Shown: positions 35,718 through 45,525 of the stretch, one piece after another | Numbering within the stretch: the stretch's first letter is position 1 | Layout: each line of letters begins with the position of its first letter | DNA from: Mesobacterium_A sp034670065 | Lineage (GTDB): Bacteria > Pseudomonadota > Alphaproteobacteria > Rhodobacterales > Rhodobacteraceae | Assembly: GCA_034670065.1 (NCBI GenBank) | Contig: JAXMOG010000003.1 | Coordinates: forward strand, 314,324 to 378,323 | Length of the DNA stretch: 64,000 bases | Reading direction: 5' to 3' | Translations under genes and position numbers: made by a program | Notes under the pieces: generated by a model | The model's input: the letters and a program-made list of their open reading frames with translations, nothing else | Told to the model about the DNA's origin: nothing | Database searches by the model: none

Positions 35718-37376
35718 TCAGCCCCTTGCAGACAACAAGGCCCGCGCTGCGGCGCGTGCCTCTTCTGTAACAGTGTCACCTGCCAGCATCCGCGCGATCT
35801 CATCTTCGCGTGCCTCGATAGGCAGAGCGGTAACCTCAGACAAAGTTTGCCCCTTCTCCACCCGTTTGGCCACGCGCCAATGATGCGCGCCAAGCGCAGC
35901 AACCTGCGGTGAATGCGTCACCACCAAAACTTGCCCACCATCTGCCAAGGCGGACAACCGTCGCCCAACAGCATCGGCTGTGGCCCCGCCAACACCGCGG
36001 TCAATCTCGTCAAAAATCATCGTCAAAGACGTATCGCGTGTTTTTGCCAAACACACTTTGAGCGCCAACAGAAACCGGCTCAGCTCTCCGCCCGATGCGA
36101 TCTTGTTCAATGGTCCGGATGGCGCACCGGGATTGGTGGCTACCGTAAAGGCAACGCCATCACACCCTTCCGGGCCCGGACTGGCCGGGTCAATCTGCGT
36201 GGCGAAAACGGCTCTTTCCATCTTCAACGGGGTCAGTTCCGCCTGAACCGCTTTGTCCAAACCTTTTGCCGCCTTGGCACGTGCGGCGCTTAGCGCAGTG
36301 GCGGCTTTGTCATAGGCAGCCTCGGCCGCTGACACAGTCGCCTTTAACGCCGCCAGATCGGCATCGCCGGCATCAATGACAGACAAACGACTGCGCAAGG
36401 TGTCAGCAAATTCTGCCAAATCATCCGGTGCAACCTGATGCTTACGAGCCAAGCCGCGAATAGCGAACAACCGTTCCTCGGCCTCATCCAAAGCGCGCGG
36501 ATCAAAGCGCAATGCCTCTAGAAAAGCCTCGACCCCAGAAACAGCGTCTGCCAGTTCGTTCATGGCGCGGTCCAGCGCAGCAACTGGTGCATCCAGCTGC
36601 CCCTCCGCCTGCTCCACAGCTCCATCCAGCCAACGCATCGCGTCCCCAATGGCACCTTCTGCACCGTCGCTCGTCAACGCCTGATGCGCCCGCGCGATGT
36701 CATCGCGAATCCGTTCCGCCCCCTGCATCATGCGACGCTGCGCATCCAAAGAAGCTTCTTCCCCCGGTTCGGGTGACAAATCATCCAGTTCTTTGACCGC
36801 GTGGCGCAGAAATTCCTCTTCTGCGCGGGCGGCTTGCAGCGTTTTTTCTGCTGCGGCCATATCTGCGCGCGCCTGCTGCGCCGCGTTCCAGGCCGCACGA
36901 GTCTTTGCGATCAGACTTTGCGTTCCAGCATAATCATCCAAAATAGCCCGATGCCCACGAGGGTTCAGCAGGCCCCGGTCATCATGCTGCCCGTGCAGTT
37001 CAACCAACGTATCAGACAGCGCCCGCAAAACCTCACCACTGGCGCGGCGGTCATTCACCCATGCAGTCTTTCGCCCATCCGGCGTATTGACCCGGCGAAG
37101 GATCAACTCCTGCCCATTTGGAAGGCCTGCTTCTTCTAACACGGCCTGCGCTGGATGATCGGCCGCAATATCAAAAACGGCTGTCACCTCGCCCTGCGCG
37201 GCACCATTGCGCACCAACTCGGCGCGCCCGCGCCAGCCCAGCACGAACCCCAAAGAATCAAGCAAGATTGATTTTCCGGCACCGGTTTCCCCGGTCAGCA
37301 CGTTTAGACCCGGCTGAAACGCAAGGTCCAGCCGATCAATGATAAGCATGTCGCGGATTTCCAGAGCGCGCAGCAT
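35718..37376 (-). CDS. recN: DNA repair protein RecN
   Basis: 552 residues, SMC-like: Walker A GETGAGKS (about residues 30-37), a long coiled coil in the middle, and the C-terminal ABC signature GELSRF with Walker B LTMIFDEIDRGVGG. It acts in double-strand break repair. It starts 40 bp after bamD on the same strand; I see no GTTC-N7-GTTC box in front. Confidence 0.94.
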   Translation of the reverse strand: MLRALEIRDMLIIDRLDLAFQPGLNVLTGETGAGKSILLDSLGFVLGWRGRAELVRNGAAQGEVTAVFDIAADHPAQAVLEEAGLPNGQELILRRVNTPDGRKTAWVNDRRASGEVLRALSDTLVELHGQHDDRGLLNPRGHRAILDDYAGTQSLIAKTRAAWNAAQQARADMAAAEKTLQAARAEEEFLRHAVKELDDLSPEPGEEASLDAQRRMMQGAERIRDDIARAHQALTSDGAEGAIGDAMRWLDGAVEQAEGQLDAPVAALDRAMNELADAVSGVEAFLEALRFDPRALDEAEERLFAIRGLARKHQVAPDDLAEFADTLRSRLSVIDAGDADLAALKATVSAAEAAYDKAATALSAARAKAAKGLDKAVQAELTPLKMERAVFATQIDPASPGPEGCDGVAFTVATNPGAPSGPLNKIASGGELSRFLLALKVCLAKTRDTSLTMIFDEIDRGVGGATADAVGRRLSALADGGQVLVVTHSPQVAALGAHHWRVAKRVEKGQTLSEVTALPIEAREDEIARMLAGDTVTEEARAAARALLSARG

Positions 37377-37416
37377 CCGTGTTATCGCCTTGTGCAGAGG
37401 GGCACGTGGTGCACCT

Positions 37417-38277
37417 TTACAGCCACTGGCCCTTGATCATCTGACGGTAGATCTGTGCCAGCCAACCATCGCCTGCGGCTTTCAACTCAAGCCCACGACC
37501 GGTCAACAGTTTATAACTGTCCTCGTACCAATCGGTGCCACGATAGTTATAGCCCAGAATTGCCCCAGCCGTCTGTGCTTCATCCGTCAGACCCAGCGAA
37601 AGATACGCCTCAACCAGACGATGCAACGCTTCTGCCGTGTGAGTTGTAGTTTGGAAATCTTCTACGACCACGCGGAAACGGTTGATGGCCGATCCGTAGT
37701 GCCCACGGCGCAAATAATAGCGCCCAATTTCCATTTCCTTGCCCGCAAGATGGTCAAAAGCCAAATCGAATTTGAGAATCGCTGACCGTGCATAATCACT
37801 TTCGGGGTAACGCTCGATCACCGCACGCAACGCCTGCAATGCCTGGAACGTCAGCCCCTGATCGCGCCCGACTTCTTCGATCTGATCATAATAGCTGAGT
37901 GCCAGCAGGTACTGCGCATAGGCAGCGTCATCGTCCAGCGGATAGAAGTCTATGTAGCGCTGTGCAGCGGAGCGGCTGTTATCGTAGTCACGATCCTGAT
38001 GATAGGCGTAGGCCTGCATAATAACAGCGCGTTTTGCCCAGTCAGAATAAGGGTAAAGCCGCTCTACCTCTGAAAAGTAAAACGCTGCATCTTCGGGTTT
38101 GCTACGATCAAGTTCAAATTCACCGCGGCCAAAAATTTGCTCCGCAGTGAAACTCTCAATCGGCGCGCCGCCCGGGCCAAATCCCTCGCGCTCACCAAAC
38201 GTACCACCGCAACCGGCCAGAAACGCTGTGAGAACCAGAACGCCTGCCAGAGCTTTTCGCGGTCCGACGCCTGCCAT
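37417..38277 (-). CDS. bamD: Outer membrane assembly lipoprotein BamD
   Basis: 286 residues. The signal peptide ends in lipobox LAGC with the lipidated Cys near residue 23. The mature part holds TPR repeats, e.g. EDAAFYFSEVERLYPYSDWAKRA, as in BamD/ComL, which works with BamA to insert outer membrane proteins. I prefer the ATG at 38277 because AAAGGA lies upstream; a start at 38310 would add 11 residues. Confidence 0.92.
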   Translation of the reverse strand: MAGVGPRKALAGVLVLTAFLAGCGGTFGEREGFGPGGAPIESFTAEQIFGRGEFELDRSKPEDAAFYFSEVERLYPYSDWAKRAVIMQAYAYHQDRDYDNSRSAAQRYIDFYPLDDDAAYAQYLLALSYYDQIEEVGRDQGLTFQALQALRAVIERYPESDYARSAILKFDLAFDHLAGKEMEIGRYYLRRGHYGSAINRFRVVVEDFQTTTHTAEALHRLVEAYLSLGLTDEAQTAGAILGYNYRGTDWYEDSYKLLTGRGLELKAAGDGWLAQIYRQMIKGQWL

Positions 38278-38400
38278 TCCTGCCCATCCTTTATTACCGA
38301 TACGGGCCATAGCCCGGTCTACCCGACCGGTCCTAGCACAGAATTTTCCGGTGAAAAACGTCTTATGACCATTTGGCGCCGAACCGGGCCAAATCGCCCA

Positions 38401-39324
38401 CTATGCAACAGCAGGAATTTCGCTGCGCTGAACGCCAGAACCCGGCAAACGCGACACCATATCCGCCGAACAATCGCTAAAGCGAAACGCCTTGGGTGAC
38501 GCAAATAACGCATGCAGCAACATGTTGGTCATCGCGTGTCCAGCACGGTGCCCTTCGTAGTGGCCCAGAATCGGCGCGCTTGCCAAAGCCAGATCGCCCA
38601 AAGCGTCCAGCATTTTGTGGCGCACGGGCTCGTCCTCGTGGCGCAACCCGCCAGGGCTGACAATGGAATCACCATCAACGACAACCGCGTTTTCACCCGG
38701 AACACCGCCAAGCGCCAAGCCGTTGGCCTGCATCATGGTCACATCCGCCTGACGACAGAAAGTGCGGCTGTCACACAGTTCACGCACAAAAGCGCCGTTG
38801 CGCAGGTTAATACTCTTTTCCTGCGTACCAATCGCGGCGTCTGGAAAACTGATGTGGAACCGCATGCTCATGCCACGGCTGGGTTGCAGCATGGCCCATC
38901 CACCATCTGTGCTTACTTTGACCGGGCGCAAAATTTCCAAAACCTGCACAGGGGCGTTCAACGTTCTCAGACCTGCGCGCAGAAACCCGCGTACAAAGGT
39001 TACGGAACTGCCATCCAGAATCGGAACTTCGGGGCCGTTAATCTCAACCAGCGCATTGTGGATGCCGCAGCCCGCAAAGGCCGCCATCAGATGTTCTACA
39101 GTAGAAACAGACACACCGGCGCTGTTCACAAGCTTCGTACACAAAGGAGAACGCTCAACCAGATCCCAACGCGCCGGAACCATATTATCGCCCAAACGGA
39201 TGTCGATCCGCTTGAAGCAGATACCGTGCCCTGCGGCGGCTGGTTTTACTGTCATCCGGACGGGCTGACCTGTGTGAAGGCCCATGCCGTTAAATGTCAG
39301 AGATGCTTTCAGCGTCGTCTGCAA
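38401..39324 (-). CDS. lpxC: UDP-3-O-acyl-N-acetylglucosamine deacetylase
   Basis: 307 residues, matching E. coli LpxC (305). Zinc ligands His78, His236 and Asp240 and catalytic His263 are present. It commits UDP-acyl-GlcNAc to lipid A. I chose the TTG at 39324 (giving MQTTLKASLT) because AAGGGGA lies 8 bp upstream and it matches the family N-terminus; a longer form from 39363 would be atypical. It lies directly downstream of ftsZ on the same strand. Confidence 0.94.
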   Translation of the reverse strand: MQTTLKASLTFNGMGLHTGQPVRMTVKPAAAGHGICFKRIDIRLGDNMVPARWDLVERSPLCTKLVNSAGVSVSTVEHLMAAFAGCGIHNALVEINGPEVPILDGSSVTFVRGFLRAGLRTLNAPVQVLEILRPVKVSTDGGWAMLQPSRGMSMRFHISFPDAAIGTQEKSINLRNGAFVRELCDSRTFCRQADVTMMQANGLALGGVPGENAVVVDGDSIVSPGGLRHEDEPVRHKMLDALGDLALASAPILGHYEGHRAGHAMTNMLLHALFASPKAFRFSDCSADMVSRLPGSGVQRSEIPAVA

Positions 39325-39512
39325 TGTGTCGTCCCCTTGTATAACGAAGGCAAATATCCCCAAACGCCTCCGTCCAATTGAGGACTTAGTTAACTTTCTG
39401 GGGACAATCCCTCAAATCACTCTTTGTAACCTGATGAAATATGGCGCCCCAAAAGATGCGCGAAACCTTGCCTAAATGGCAAAAACCCTGCGCAACCCCC
39501 TGTTTAAAAACG

Positions 39513-39540
39513 AAAAAAGCCCCCGGCGAACCGAGGGCTT
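39513..39540 (-). terminator. Rho-independent terminator of ftsZ
   Basis: On the minus strand AAGCCCTCGG-TTCG-CCGGGGGCTT is followed by a T tract (39513-39518). One stem pair is a G-T wobble and the loop is the stable TTCG tetraloop. It lies about 20 bp after the ftsZ stop, so lpxC needs its own promoter. Confidence 0.88.
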
Positions 39541-39560
39541 CTGAAATCTATGATCCGGCG

Positions 39561-41138
39561 TTAGTTTGCCTGACGACGCAGGAATGCTGGAATTTCAATC
39601 CGTTCCTGGTCTGGATCCTTGTCATCATGCTGTGCCGGTGCCTGTTGTGAGACGGGCGGCTGACGACGCTGAACCGGCGCCTCTGCTGCATTATGACCAG
39701 TCATGCGGTTGATCAGCGAGTTGATTCCGCCAAAACGAGACTGACGATCATCATCCTCTGCCAGAACAGGACCACGTGGCTGACCATGGGTCGCAGCGGC
39801 TTGCAAACGCGCCATGGTTTCGGGCGAAGGAGTGCCGCCTGTGGCGTAACGTGGCGCAGGCATTTCCTGCTCAGCTTCAATCGAATCAATGGCCTGTGGT
39901 CCCGGCGCATATGCGGGCGGAGGCAGGTCTTCTTCGATAACAGCGGTTGCCCGCTCTGCTTCGGCGCGACGTTGCTGCGAGGCAAAGAAAGATGGCAGCT
40001 CTTCTTCGGCTGCTTCAGCTTGATACCCCTGATCGGCCGTGTGCTGGTTTTCAAACAAGCTAGGCTCTTCGGTGGTTTGCGCTGCGTACTCTTCCGCTGG
40101 CTCTTCAACTGGTCTGCTGGCCAAAGGCTGCGCCAAAGAACGGCGGGCTACCGGCGTTTCCAACAGTTCTTCCGAAGCGTCGATACCGGTGGCCACAACG
40201 CTGACACGCATCAGGCCTTCCATAGTGTCGTCCATCGTGCTGCCGACGATGATATTGGCGTCTGCATCCACTTCTTCGCGGATACGGTTGGCCGCTTCGT
40301 CCAATTCGAACAGGGTCAAATCGTTGCCGCCGGTGATATTGATCAGAACGCCTTTGGCGCCCTTCAGGCTGATCTCGTCCAACAGCGGGTTGGCGATGGC
40401 CTTTTCGGCGGCCTGAATGGCGCGATCTTCGCCTTCAGCCTCACCAGTGCCCATCATGGCTTTGCCCATCTCATCCATCACCGCGCGAACATCGGCGAAG
40501 TCGAGGTTGATCAAGCCGGGGCGAACCATCAGGTCAGTCACGCCCTTCACACCTTGGTACAGAACGTCATCGGCCAGCGAGAACGCTTCGGTAAAGGTGG
40601 TCTTCTCATTCGCAAGACGGAACAAGTTTTGGTTTGGAATGATGATCAGGGTATCAACGACCTTTTGCAGAGCATCGATGCCGTCTTCGGCCTGCTTCAT
40701 GCGCTTGCCGCCCTCAAACTGGAACGGCTTGGTCACAACACCTACTGTCAGAACACCCATTTCACGGGCTGCCTGCGCGATGATCGGCGCGGCACCCGTG
40801 CCGGTGCCACCGCCCATACCAGCTGTGATAAAGCACATGTGTGCCCCTGCCAGATGGTCGATAATCTGCTCCAGGCTTTCTTCGGCGGCGGCTGCGCCAA
40901 TCGTCGCTTTCGCGCCAGCGCCCAATCCTTCGGTGACTTTGACACCCAGCTGCACCTTGTTGGGTGCATGGCTTTGCTGCAACGCTTGCGCGTCGGTGTT
41001 TGCAACGACGAAGTCTACACCCGCCAGTAGCTTTTCAATCATGTTGTTAACGGCATTGCCGCCAGCCCCACCGACACCGAAGACCGTAATACGCGGTTTT
41101 AATTCTTCGTGTCCGGGCACCGATAGATTCAAAGTCAT
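39561..41138 (-). CDS. ftsZ: Cell division protein FtsZ
   Basis: 525 residues. The GTPase core has GVGGAGGNAVN and the tubulin signature GMGGGTGTGAAP (107-118). A long linker rich in Glu, Ala, Pro and Gln (about 325-500) follows, and the C-terminal peptide IEIPAFLRRQAN binds FtsA and others. The linker is longer than in E. coli, as usual in alphaproteobacteria. The start is the ATG at 41138; an upstream in-frame codon would add 21 unlikely residues. Confidence 0.96.
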   Translation of the reverse strand: MTLNLSVPGHEELKPRITVFGVGGAGGNAVNNMIEKLLAGVDFVVANTDAQALQQSHAPNKVQLGVKVTEGLGAGAKATIGAAAAEESLEQIIDHLAGAHMCFITAGMGGGTGTGAAPIIAQAAREMGVLTVGVVTKPFQFEGGKRMKQAEDGIDALQKVVDTLIIIPNQNLFRLANEKTTFTEAFSLADDVLYQGVKGVTDLMVRPGLINLDFADVRAVMDEMGKAMMGTGEAEGEDRAIQAAEKAIANPLLDEISLKGAKGVLINITGGNDLTLFELDEAANRIREEVDADANIIVGSTMDDTMEGLMRVSVVATGIDASEELLETPVARRSLAQPLASRPVEEPAEEYAAQTTEEPSLFENQHTADQGYQAEAAEEELPSFFASQQRRAEAERATAVIEEDLPPPAYAPGPQAIDSIEAEQEMPAPRYATGGTPSPETMARLQAAATHGQPRGPVLAEDDDRQSRFGGINSLINRMTGHNAAEAPVQRRQPPVSQQAPAQHDDKDPDQERIEIPAFLRRQAN

Positions 41139-41314
41139 CCCTATGTCCGCCTGTCCAATATTTACGCCCCTGCCGGAGCTACACTTCGCCTGATCCCCCA
41201 AGGTTTACCGATCAATCTTCTGAACGTCACGCAAAAAACACCAATTTTGTACCATATCTGGCCATCTAATTGACATGGTAGGCCGTATTTTGCCGGTCGC
41301 TCAACATCTTGCGA

Positions 41315-42646
41315 TCACCAATTGTCACGAAACCAGCGCATCGCACGCTTCAGCGAACGCACCGGATATCTATCTGCGGGGATTTCAAAGTCCCACCACT
41401 CATCTTGTGGGTGTGCTGCAAAAAGGCACAAGCCGACTGCGCTGGCGAATCCCGGCCCAGTGGCCGCCTGTGGCAAACCATGGACCCGCATCGGCCGTCC
41501 CAGTCTGACCTGCTGACCCAGAATGCGGCTGGCAAGGCCGTCTAATCCCGGAATCTGGCTGGCCCCACCCGTCAAAACGATTTGCTGACTGGGAAGATGA
41601 TCAAACCCTGCGGCATCCAGCCGAGCGCGCACATCTTCCAAAATTTCTTCAACCCGTGGCCGCATGATCCCGATCAGTTCAGCCCGGCTGACGGTGCGGC
41701 GGTCCCGCTCCCAATCTCCGGTGTCGCTGTTGATTTCGATCATCTCAGAATCATCTCGCCCGGTGGCCACAACGCCGCCGTGAAACGTCTTGATCCGTTC
41801 AGCCACAGCGTTGGGCACCTGAAGCCCCAACGAAATGTCGCCTGTAACGTGCTCTCCGCCCATGCGCACGGAATCCGAATAAATCATGTGCTTGCGCATG
41901 AAAATGGAGACGCCGGTGGATCCACCGCCCATATCAATACAGGCCGCACCCAATTCCTGCTCGTCTTCAACAAGCGCCGAAACACCGGACACATAAGCCG
42001 AATTGGCCAGTCCGGCCAATTCCAGATCACAACGCTTAATGCAATGTGCCAGGTTTTGAATTGCCTGCCCGTCAATTGTCAGCATGTGCATATCCGCAGC
42101 CAGCGACTGGCCAACCTGCCCACGCGGATCCGCCAGACCAGAGCGATGGTCCAGCGCAAAGTTCACCGGCTGAGCGTGCAAAACCTCACGCCCATGGCCA
42201 ATGTCGGGCACCTCGCAGGCAGACAATACCCGCGCGATATCTTGCTCTGACACGCTTTGCCCAGCGACATCGATCTGACCATCCAGACCATAGCTGCGCG
42301 GATGCGCGCCCGAGAAACAGGCAATCACATGGTCCACGCGAATTTGTGCCATCTTCTGCGCGGCCTGAACCGCAGTACGAATGGCACGCTCTGCCTCGGC
42401 CATGCCGTCGACATCACCAAAACGCACCCCCCGAGACCGGGTGGTCGCAGCGCCAATCACACGGAAACCAGCCTGCCCGGCAAGTGAGCCGATCCCCTCT
42501 TCTTCAACATCACCGCTTCCGTCGAACCGCAGCACAAGACAGGCAATCTTCGATGTTCCCACATCCAGAATTGCAATCACACCGCGCTGCATCGCCGCCT
42601 GACGCATGTGCCGCATGGCCCGCTGAGAGTGGTAAAGCTCGATCAT
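41315..42646 (-). CDS. ftsA: Cell division protein FtsA
   Basis: 443 residues, actin-like. Phosphate-binding IAILDVGTSKIACLV, a second loop CIDMGGGSTGVSIF and VLTGGASQIPGLDG are present. The C-terminal amphipathic tail (RSLKRAMRWFRDNW) would anchor it to the membrane. It tethers FtsZ to the membrane. The ATG overlaps the ftsQ stop by four bases, and GGAGAA precedes it. Confidence 0.95.
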   Translation of the reverse strand: MIELYHSQRAMRHMRQAAMQRGVIAILDVGTSKIACLVLRFDGSGDVEEEGIGSLAGQAGFRVIGAATTRSRGVRFGDVDGMAEAERAIRTAVQAAQKMAQIRVDHVIACFSGAHPRSYGLDGQIDVAGQSVSEQDIARVLSACEVPDIGHGREVLHAQPVNFALDHRSGLADPRGQVGQSLAADMHMLTIDGQAIQNLAHCIKRCDLELAGLANSAYVSGVSALVEDEQELGAACIDMGGGSTGVSIFMRKHMIYSDSVRMGGEHVTGDISLGLQVPNAVAERIKTFHGGVVATGRDDSEMIEINSDTGDWERDRRTVSRAELIGIMRPRVEEILEDVRARLDAAGFDHLPSQQIVLTGGASQIPGLDGLASRILGQQVRLGRPMRVHGLPQAATGPGFASAVGLCLFAAHPQDEWWDFEIPADRYPVRSLKRAMRWFRDNW

Positions 42647-43515
42647 TCTTGTTGTTCTCCAAGTTTTTCCGCCTTGGCTGTCCACAGATGCTTGGCCGCA
42701 CGTTCTGTCATCCGCACGGTGGGCCGGTCTGGCAGACGCAGATCAACCTGCGCAATATCGCGGTTGAACACGCCGATCGCCTCGTCCTTGGCCATCACGC
42801 GCTCCAAGGCCAGCACCGCATTATCTTCGGGCAGCAAGATTTTTTGATTTTGGTCCAGCACCAGATCCCAACGCCGCTCACCCACACGAACCAGCCCGCG
42901 CAACCGACCTTCCAACGGGGCAGCAGCCGCCAACAGTGCAATCGCTTCAGACACGGCTTTGTCTGCGCCTTTTCCGGCGATCAACGGCAACTCTGGCCGC
43001 AATTCTCGGGATGTCAGAGGGCCAACCATTTCGCCGGCCGGGTCCAATAACTCCAGACCATCAGAATGGCGCCACACAACCGCGGGCACGCGTTCTGCCA
43101 CATCAACCTGCAAGACCCCACCCTGGGCAATGCGCAAACGGGCAGTTCGCACTGCATCCAGCCCTACAATGGTTTCGCGCATCACCTTGAGATCCAGATC
43201 AAACGAGCTGATCGGGAAGTCGAGTGAGATCACTTCGCGAATGTCTTCAGCGACAGAGGTCGATGCCCCATCAATGACCATAAGATTGACCATGAATTCA
43301 GGCCGCTGTTCAACTTCGGCCCGTAACTCTGCCACCAGATCAACAAAGGCTTCGCGATTGTCTTCATAAGACAACCACCACGTGGCAGCTCCGAACGATA
43401 GGGCCATTGGCAAGCCGACGCGCAGGATCAACCGGAAAACCGGCGTCAGCATCAAACGTTCCAACCGATATTTCAGGCGCGATGGCGCTGGGTCATGCAA
43501 ATTTATCGCTGACAT
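42643..43515 (-). CDS. ftsQ: Cell division protein FtsQ
   Basis: 290 residues: cytoplasmic N-terminus, one membrane span (about 28-48), then periplasmic POTRA (LMVIDGASTSVAEDIREVI) and FtsQ/DivIB domains. It links the divisome to septal peptidoglycan synthesis. The ATG at 43515 lies inside the end of ddl (13-base overlap), and the stop overlaps ftsA (4 bases). Confidence 0.93.
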   Translation of the reverse strand: MSAINLHDPAPSRLKYRLERLMLTPVFRLILRVGLPMALSFGAATWWLSYEDNREAFVDLVAELRAEVEQRPEFMVNLMVIDGASTSVAEDIREVISLDFPISSFDLDLKVMRETIVGLDAVRTARLRIAQGGVLQVDVAERVPAVVWRHSDGLELLDPAGEMVGPLTSRELRPELPLIAGKGADKAVSEAIALLAAAAPLEGRLRGLVRVGERRWDLVLDQNQKILLPEDNAVLALERVMAKDEAIGVFNRDIAQVDLRLPDRPTVRMTERAAKHLWTAKAEKLGEQQE

Positions 43516-44417
43516 GACGCATCCTCCACCATCCAGCGGCACAGCTCGCCCAGCGACATGCCAATTTTGCTTGCCTGTTCTGGCACCAGCGACGTGGCTG
43601 TCATGCCCGGCTGTGTGTTGGTTTCCAACAATATCAACCCGTCCAACCCGCGCGTTTCATCCCAGCGAAAATCGGTACGGCTGACACCGCGACAGCCCAG
43701 CGCGTTATGCGCACGTACAGCGTAATCCATACAAGCGTCGTAAATTTCTTGTGGCACATCGGCTGGAACCACGTGACGCGATCCACCGGGGCGGTATTTG
43801 GCATCATAGTCGTACCAACCGTCGGTCAGAATATCCGTGACCGTCAGCGCACGATCACCCATCACAGCTGTGGTCAGCTCTCGCCCGGCGGCAAACGCCT
43901 CGACCATCACGGTTTCGGGCATGGATGCACTTAGTTTTGGCGGGGCATTGGCCGCCTCGTGCACGATATACACACCGACCGAGGAACCTTCGTTATTGGG
44001 TTTGACCACATAGGGAGGCGCCAAAACATGGCCTGCCTCAACCTCGTCCTTCGGGGCCAATCGGCTTTCGACCACTGGCAATCCATGGGCGCGAAACACA
44101 TCCTTAGAGCGCTGCTTGTCCATCGCCAAAGCCGAGGCCAAAACACCTGAATGGGTATAGGGCAGGCCCAGCCATTCAAGAATTCCCTGAACGCAGCCGT
44201 CTTCGCCCCATCGACCATGCAATGCATTAAAAACAACATCCGGCGCAGCGTCAGACAGACGGGCCACCAGATCGGCGCCCGCGTCGATTTCGACGACGTC
44301 GTAATGTTCACCTCTCAAAGCGGCGGCGCATTCACTGCCAGAACTCAGCGACACCTCGCGCTCAGCCGAGGGTCCGCCCATAAGTACCGCCACTTTCGGG
44401 ATTGTCCTGCTCGACAT
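43503..44417 (-). CDS. ddl: D-alanine--D-alanine ligase
   Basis: 304 residues, ATP-grasp. Characteristic parts are VLMGGPSAEREVSL, VVKPNNEGSSVGV, GCRGVSRTDFRWDE and LLETNTQPGMTATSL. It makes the D-Ala-D-Ala dipeptide of peptidoglycan. I chose the ATG at 44417; a TTG at 44423 with better spacing to GAGG is possible. It is coupled to ftsQ downstream. Confidence 0.94.
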   Translation of the reverse strand: MSSRTIPKVAVLMGGPSAEREVSLSSGSECAAALRGEHYDVVEIDAGADLVARLSDAAPDVVFNALHGRWGEDGCVQGILEWLGLPYTHSGVLASALAMDKQRSKDVFRAHGLPVVESRLAPKDEVEAGHVLAPPYVVKPNNEGSSVGVYIVHEAANAPPKLSASMPETVMVEAFAAGRELTTAVMGDRALTVTDILTDGWYDYDAKYRPGGSRHVVPADVPQEIYDACMDYAVRAHNALGCRGVSRTDFRWDETRGLDGLILLETNTQPGMTATSLVPEQASKIGMSLGELCRWMVEDASCQR

Positions 44418-44507
44418 ACCCAAAACTGCCTCAAAATGTCAGGACCATTCGGCCCAGTTTATTATTGTTCACGACCTGCCTATGATCGCGGGGCACTTTT
44501 TGCGCCC

Positions 44508-45446
44508 TTATTTAGACCCGCCCGGTTCGCCGATGCGTATCACCTCCCACTGTAGCTCTATTCCGCTGTCTAGGAAAACCCTTTTTCGGACTTCCTCGCC
44601 CAATCCCTCCAGATCAGCGGCGGATGCCTGCCCAGTGTTCACAAGGAAGTTCGGATGTTTGGGCGACATCTGAGCGTCACCTCGCATGGCGCCGCGCATT
44701 CCGGCGTCATCGATGACCTTCCAAGCCTTCAACTCATGTGTGTCATCCGACTGCCCCGTGGAAGAATACCCAGCCGGATTCCGGAATGTACTGCCTGCGG
44801 TACGTTCTTTTGTGGGCTGCGTGGCATCACGTTTGGCCAATTGGTCCACCATTCGGTCGGTCAACACCTGAGGATTACCGTCGGGCGCCTGAAAGGTTGC
44901 ATCTATCAAAACGCAACCGTCCGGCAGGTCAGAATGGCGATAAGCAAAGTTCAGCTCATCCGCTGTCAGGGTGATCAATTCCCCCTGACGCGTGACGGCC
45001 CGTGCTGACACAAAGACATCCGCAACATAGGTGCCGTAGCACCCGGCATTCATTCGCACGGCACCACCAATGGCACCGGGAATGGTCCGCAGAAACGTCA
45101 GATCTAATCCGGCCTCTGCGGATTTGCGCGCCACATGCGCATCCAGCGCCGCGACCCCAGCCGTGACGCGATTGCCGTCAATCTCGATCTGATTGAAACC
45201 GCGCCCCATGCGGATAACAACGGCACGAATACCACCATCTCGCACGATCAGGTTGCTGCCCACACCCATCGGGAAAACCGGCACATCCTGATCCAAAGCA
45301 GCCAGAAAATCCTGCAGATCCGCAATATCGGCGGGCTGAAAGAACCAATCCGCCGGTCCGCCGACACGCAGCCACGTAAGATCTGCCAAAGAGCGGTTTT
45401 CCGTCAGCGTACCGCGAACTGCTGGCATGGTTGGGGTGGTGGGCAT
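44508..45446 (-). CDS. murB: UDP-N-acetylenolpyruvoylglucosamine reductase
   Basis: 312 residues, type II MurB. FAD-binding LTWLRVGGPADWFFQP and MGVGSNLIVRDGG, then IPGAIGGAVRMNAGCYG, and AGSTFRNP with the catalytic Ser region. It reduces UDP-GlcNAc-enolpyruvate. The start follows GGAGAGG. It heads the minus-strand division cluster. The 90 bp before ddl hold no convincing gene. The gene upstream is ppk2, not murC. Confidence 0.94.
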   Translation of the reverse strand: MPTTPTMPAVRGTLTENRSLADLTWLRVGGPADWFFQPADIADLQDFLAALDQDVPVFPMGVGSNLIVRDGGIRAVVIRMGRGFNQIEIDGNRVTAGVAALDAHVARKSAEAGLDLTFLRTIPGAIGGAVRMNAGCYGTYVADVFVSARAVTRQGELITLTADELNFAYRHSDLPDGCVLIDATFQAPDGNPQVLTDRMVDQLAKRDATQPTKERTAGSTFRNPAGYSSTGQSDDTHELKAWKVIDDAGMRGAMRGDAQMSPKHPNFLVNTGQASAADLEGLGEEVRKRVFLDSGIELQWEVIRIGEPGGSK

Positions 45447-45525
45447 GGCGTTCCTCTCCGCTTCGGCGCGCTCTGATTACTCAGTCCGCGACGAATTGGA
45501 AAGGCTGCCGGTCCACCGCCCAGGA

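Noticed and set aside
39693..41030. Long open frame opposite ftsZ
   Set aside because: ftsZ is certain on the minus strand; the reverse product is rich in Cys, His and Arg and has no family features.
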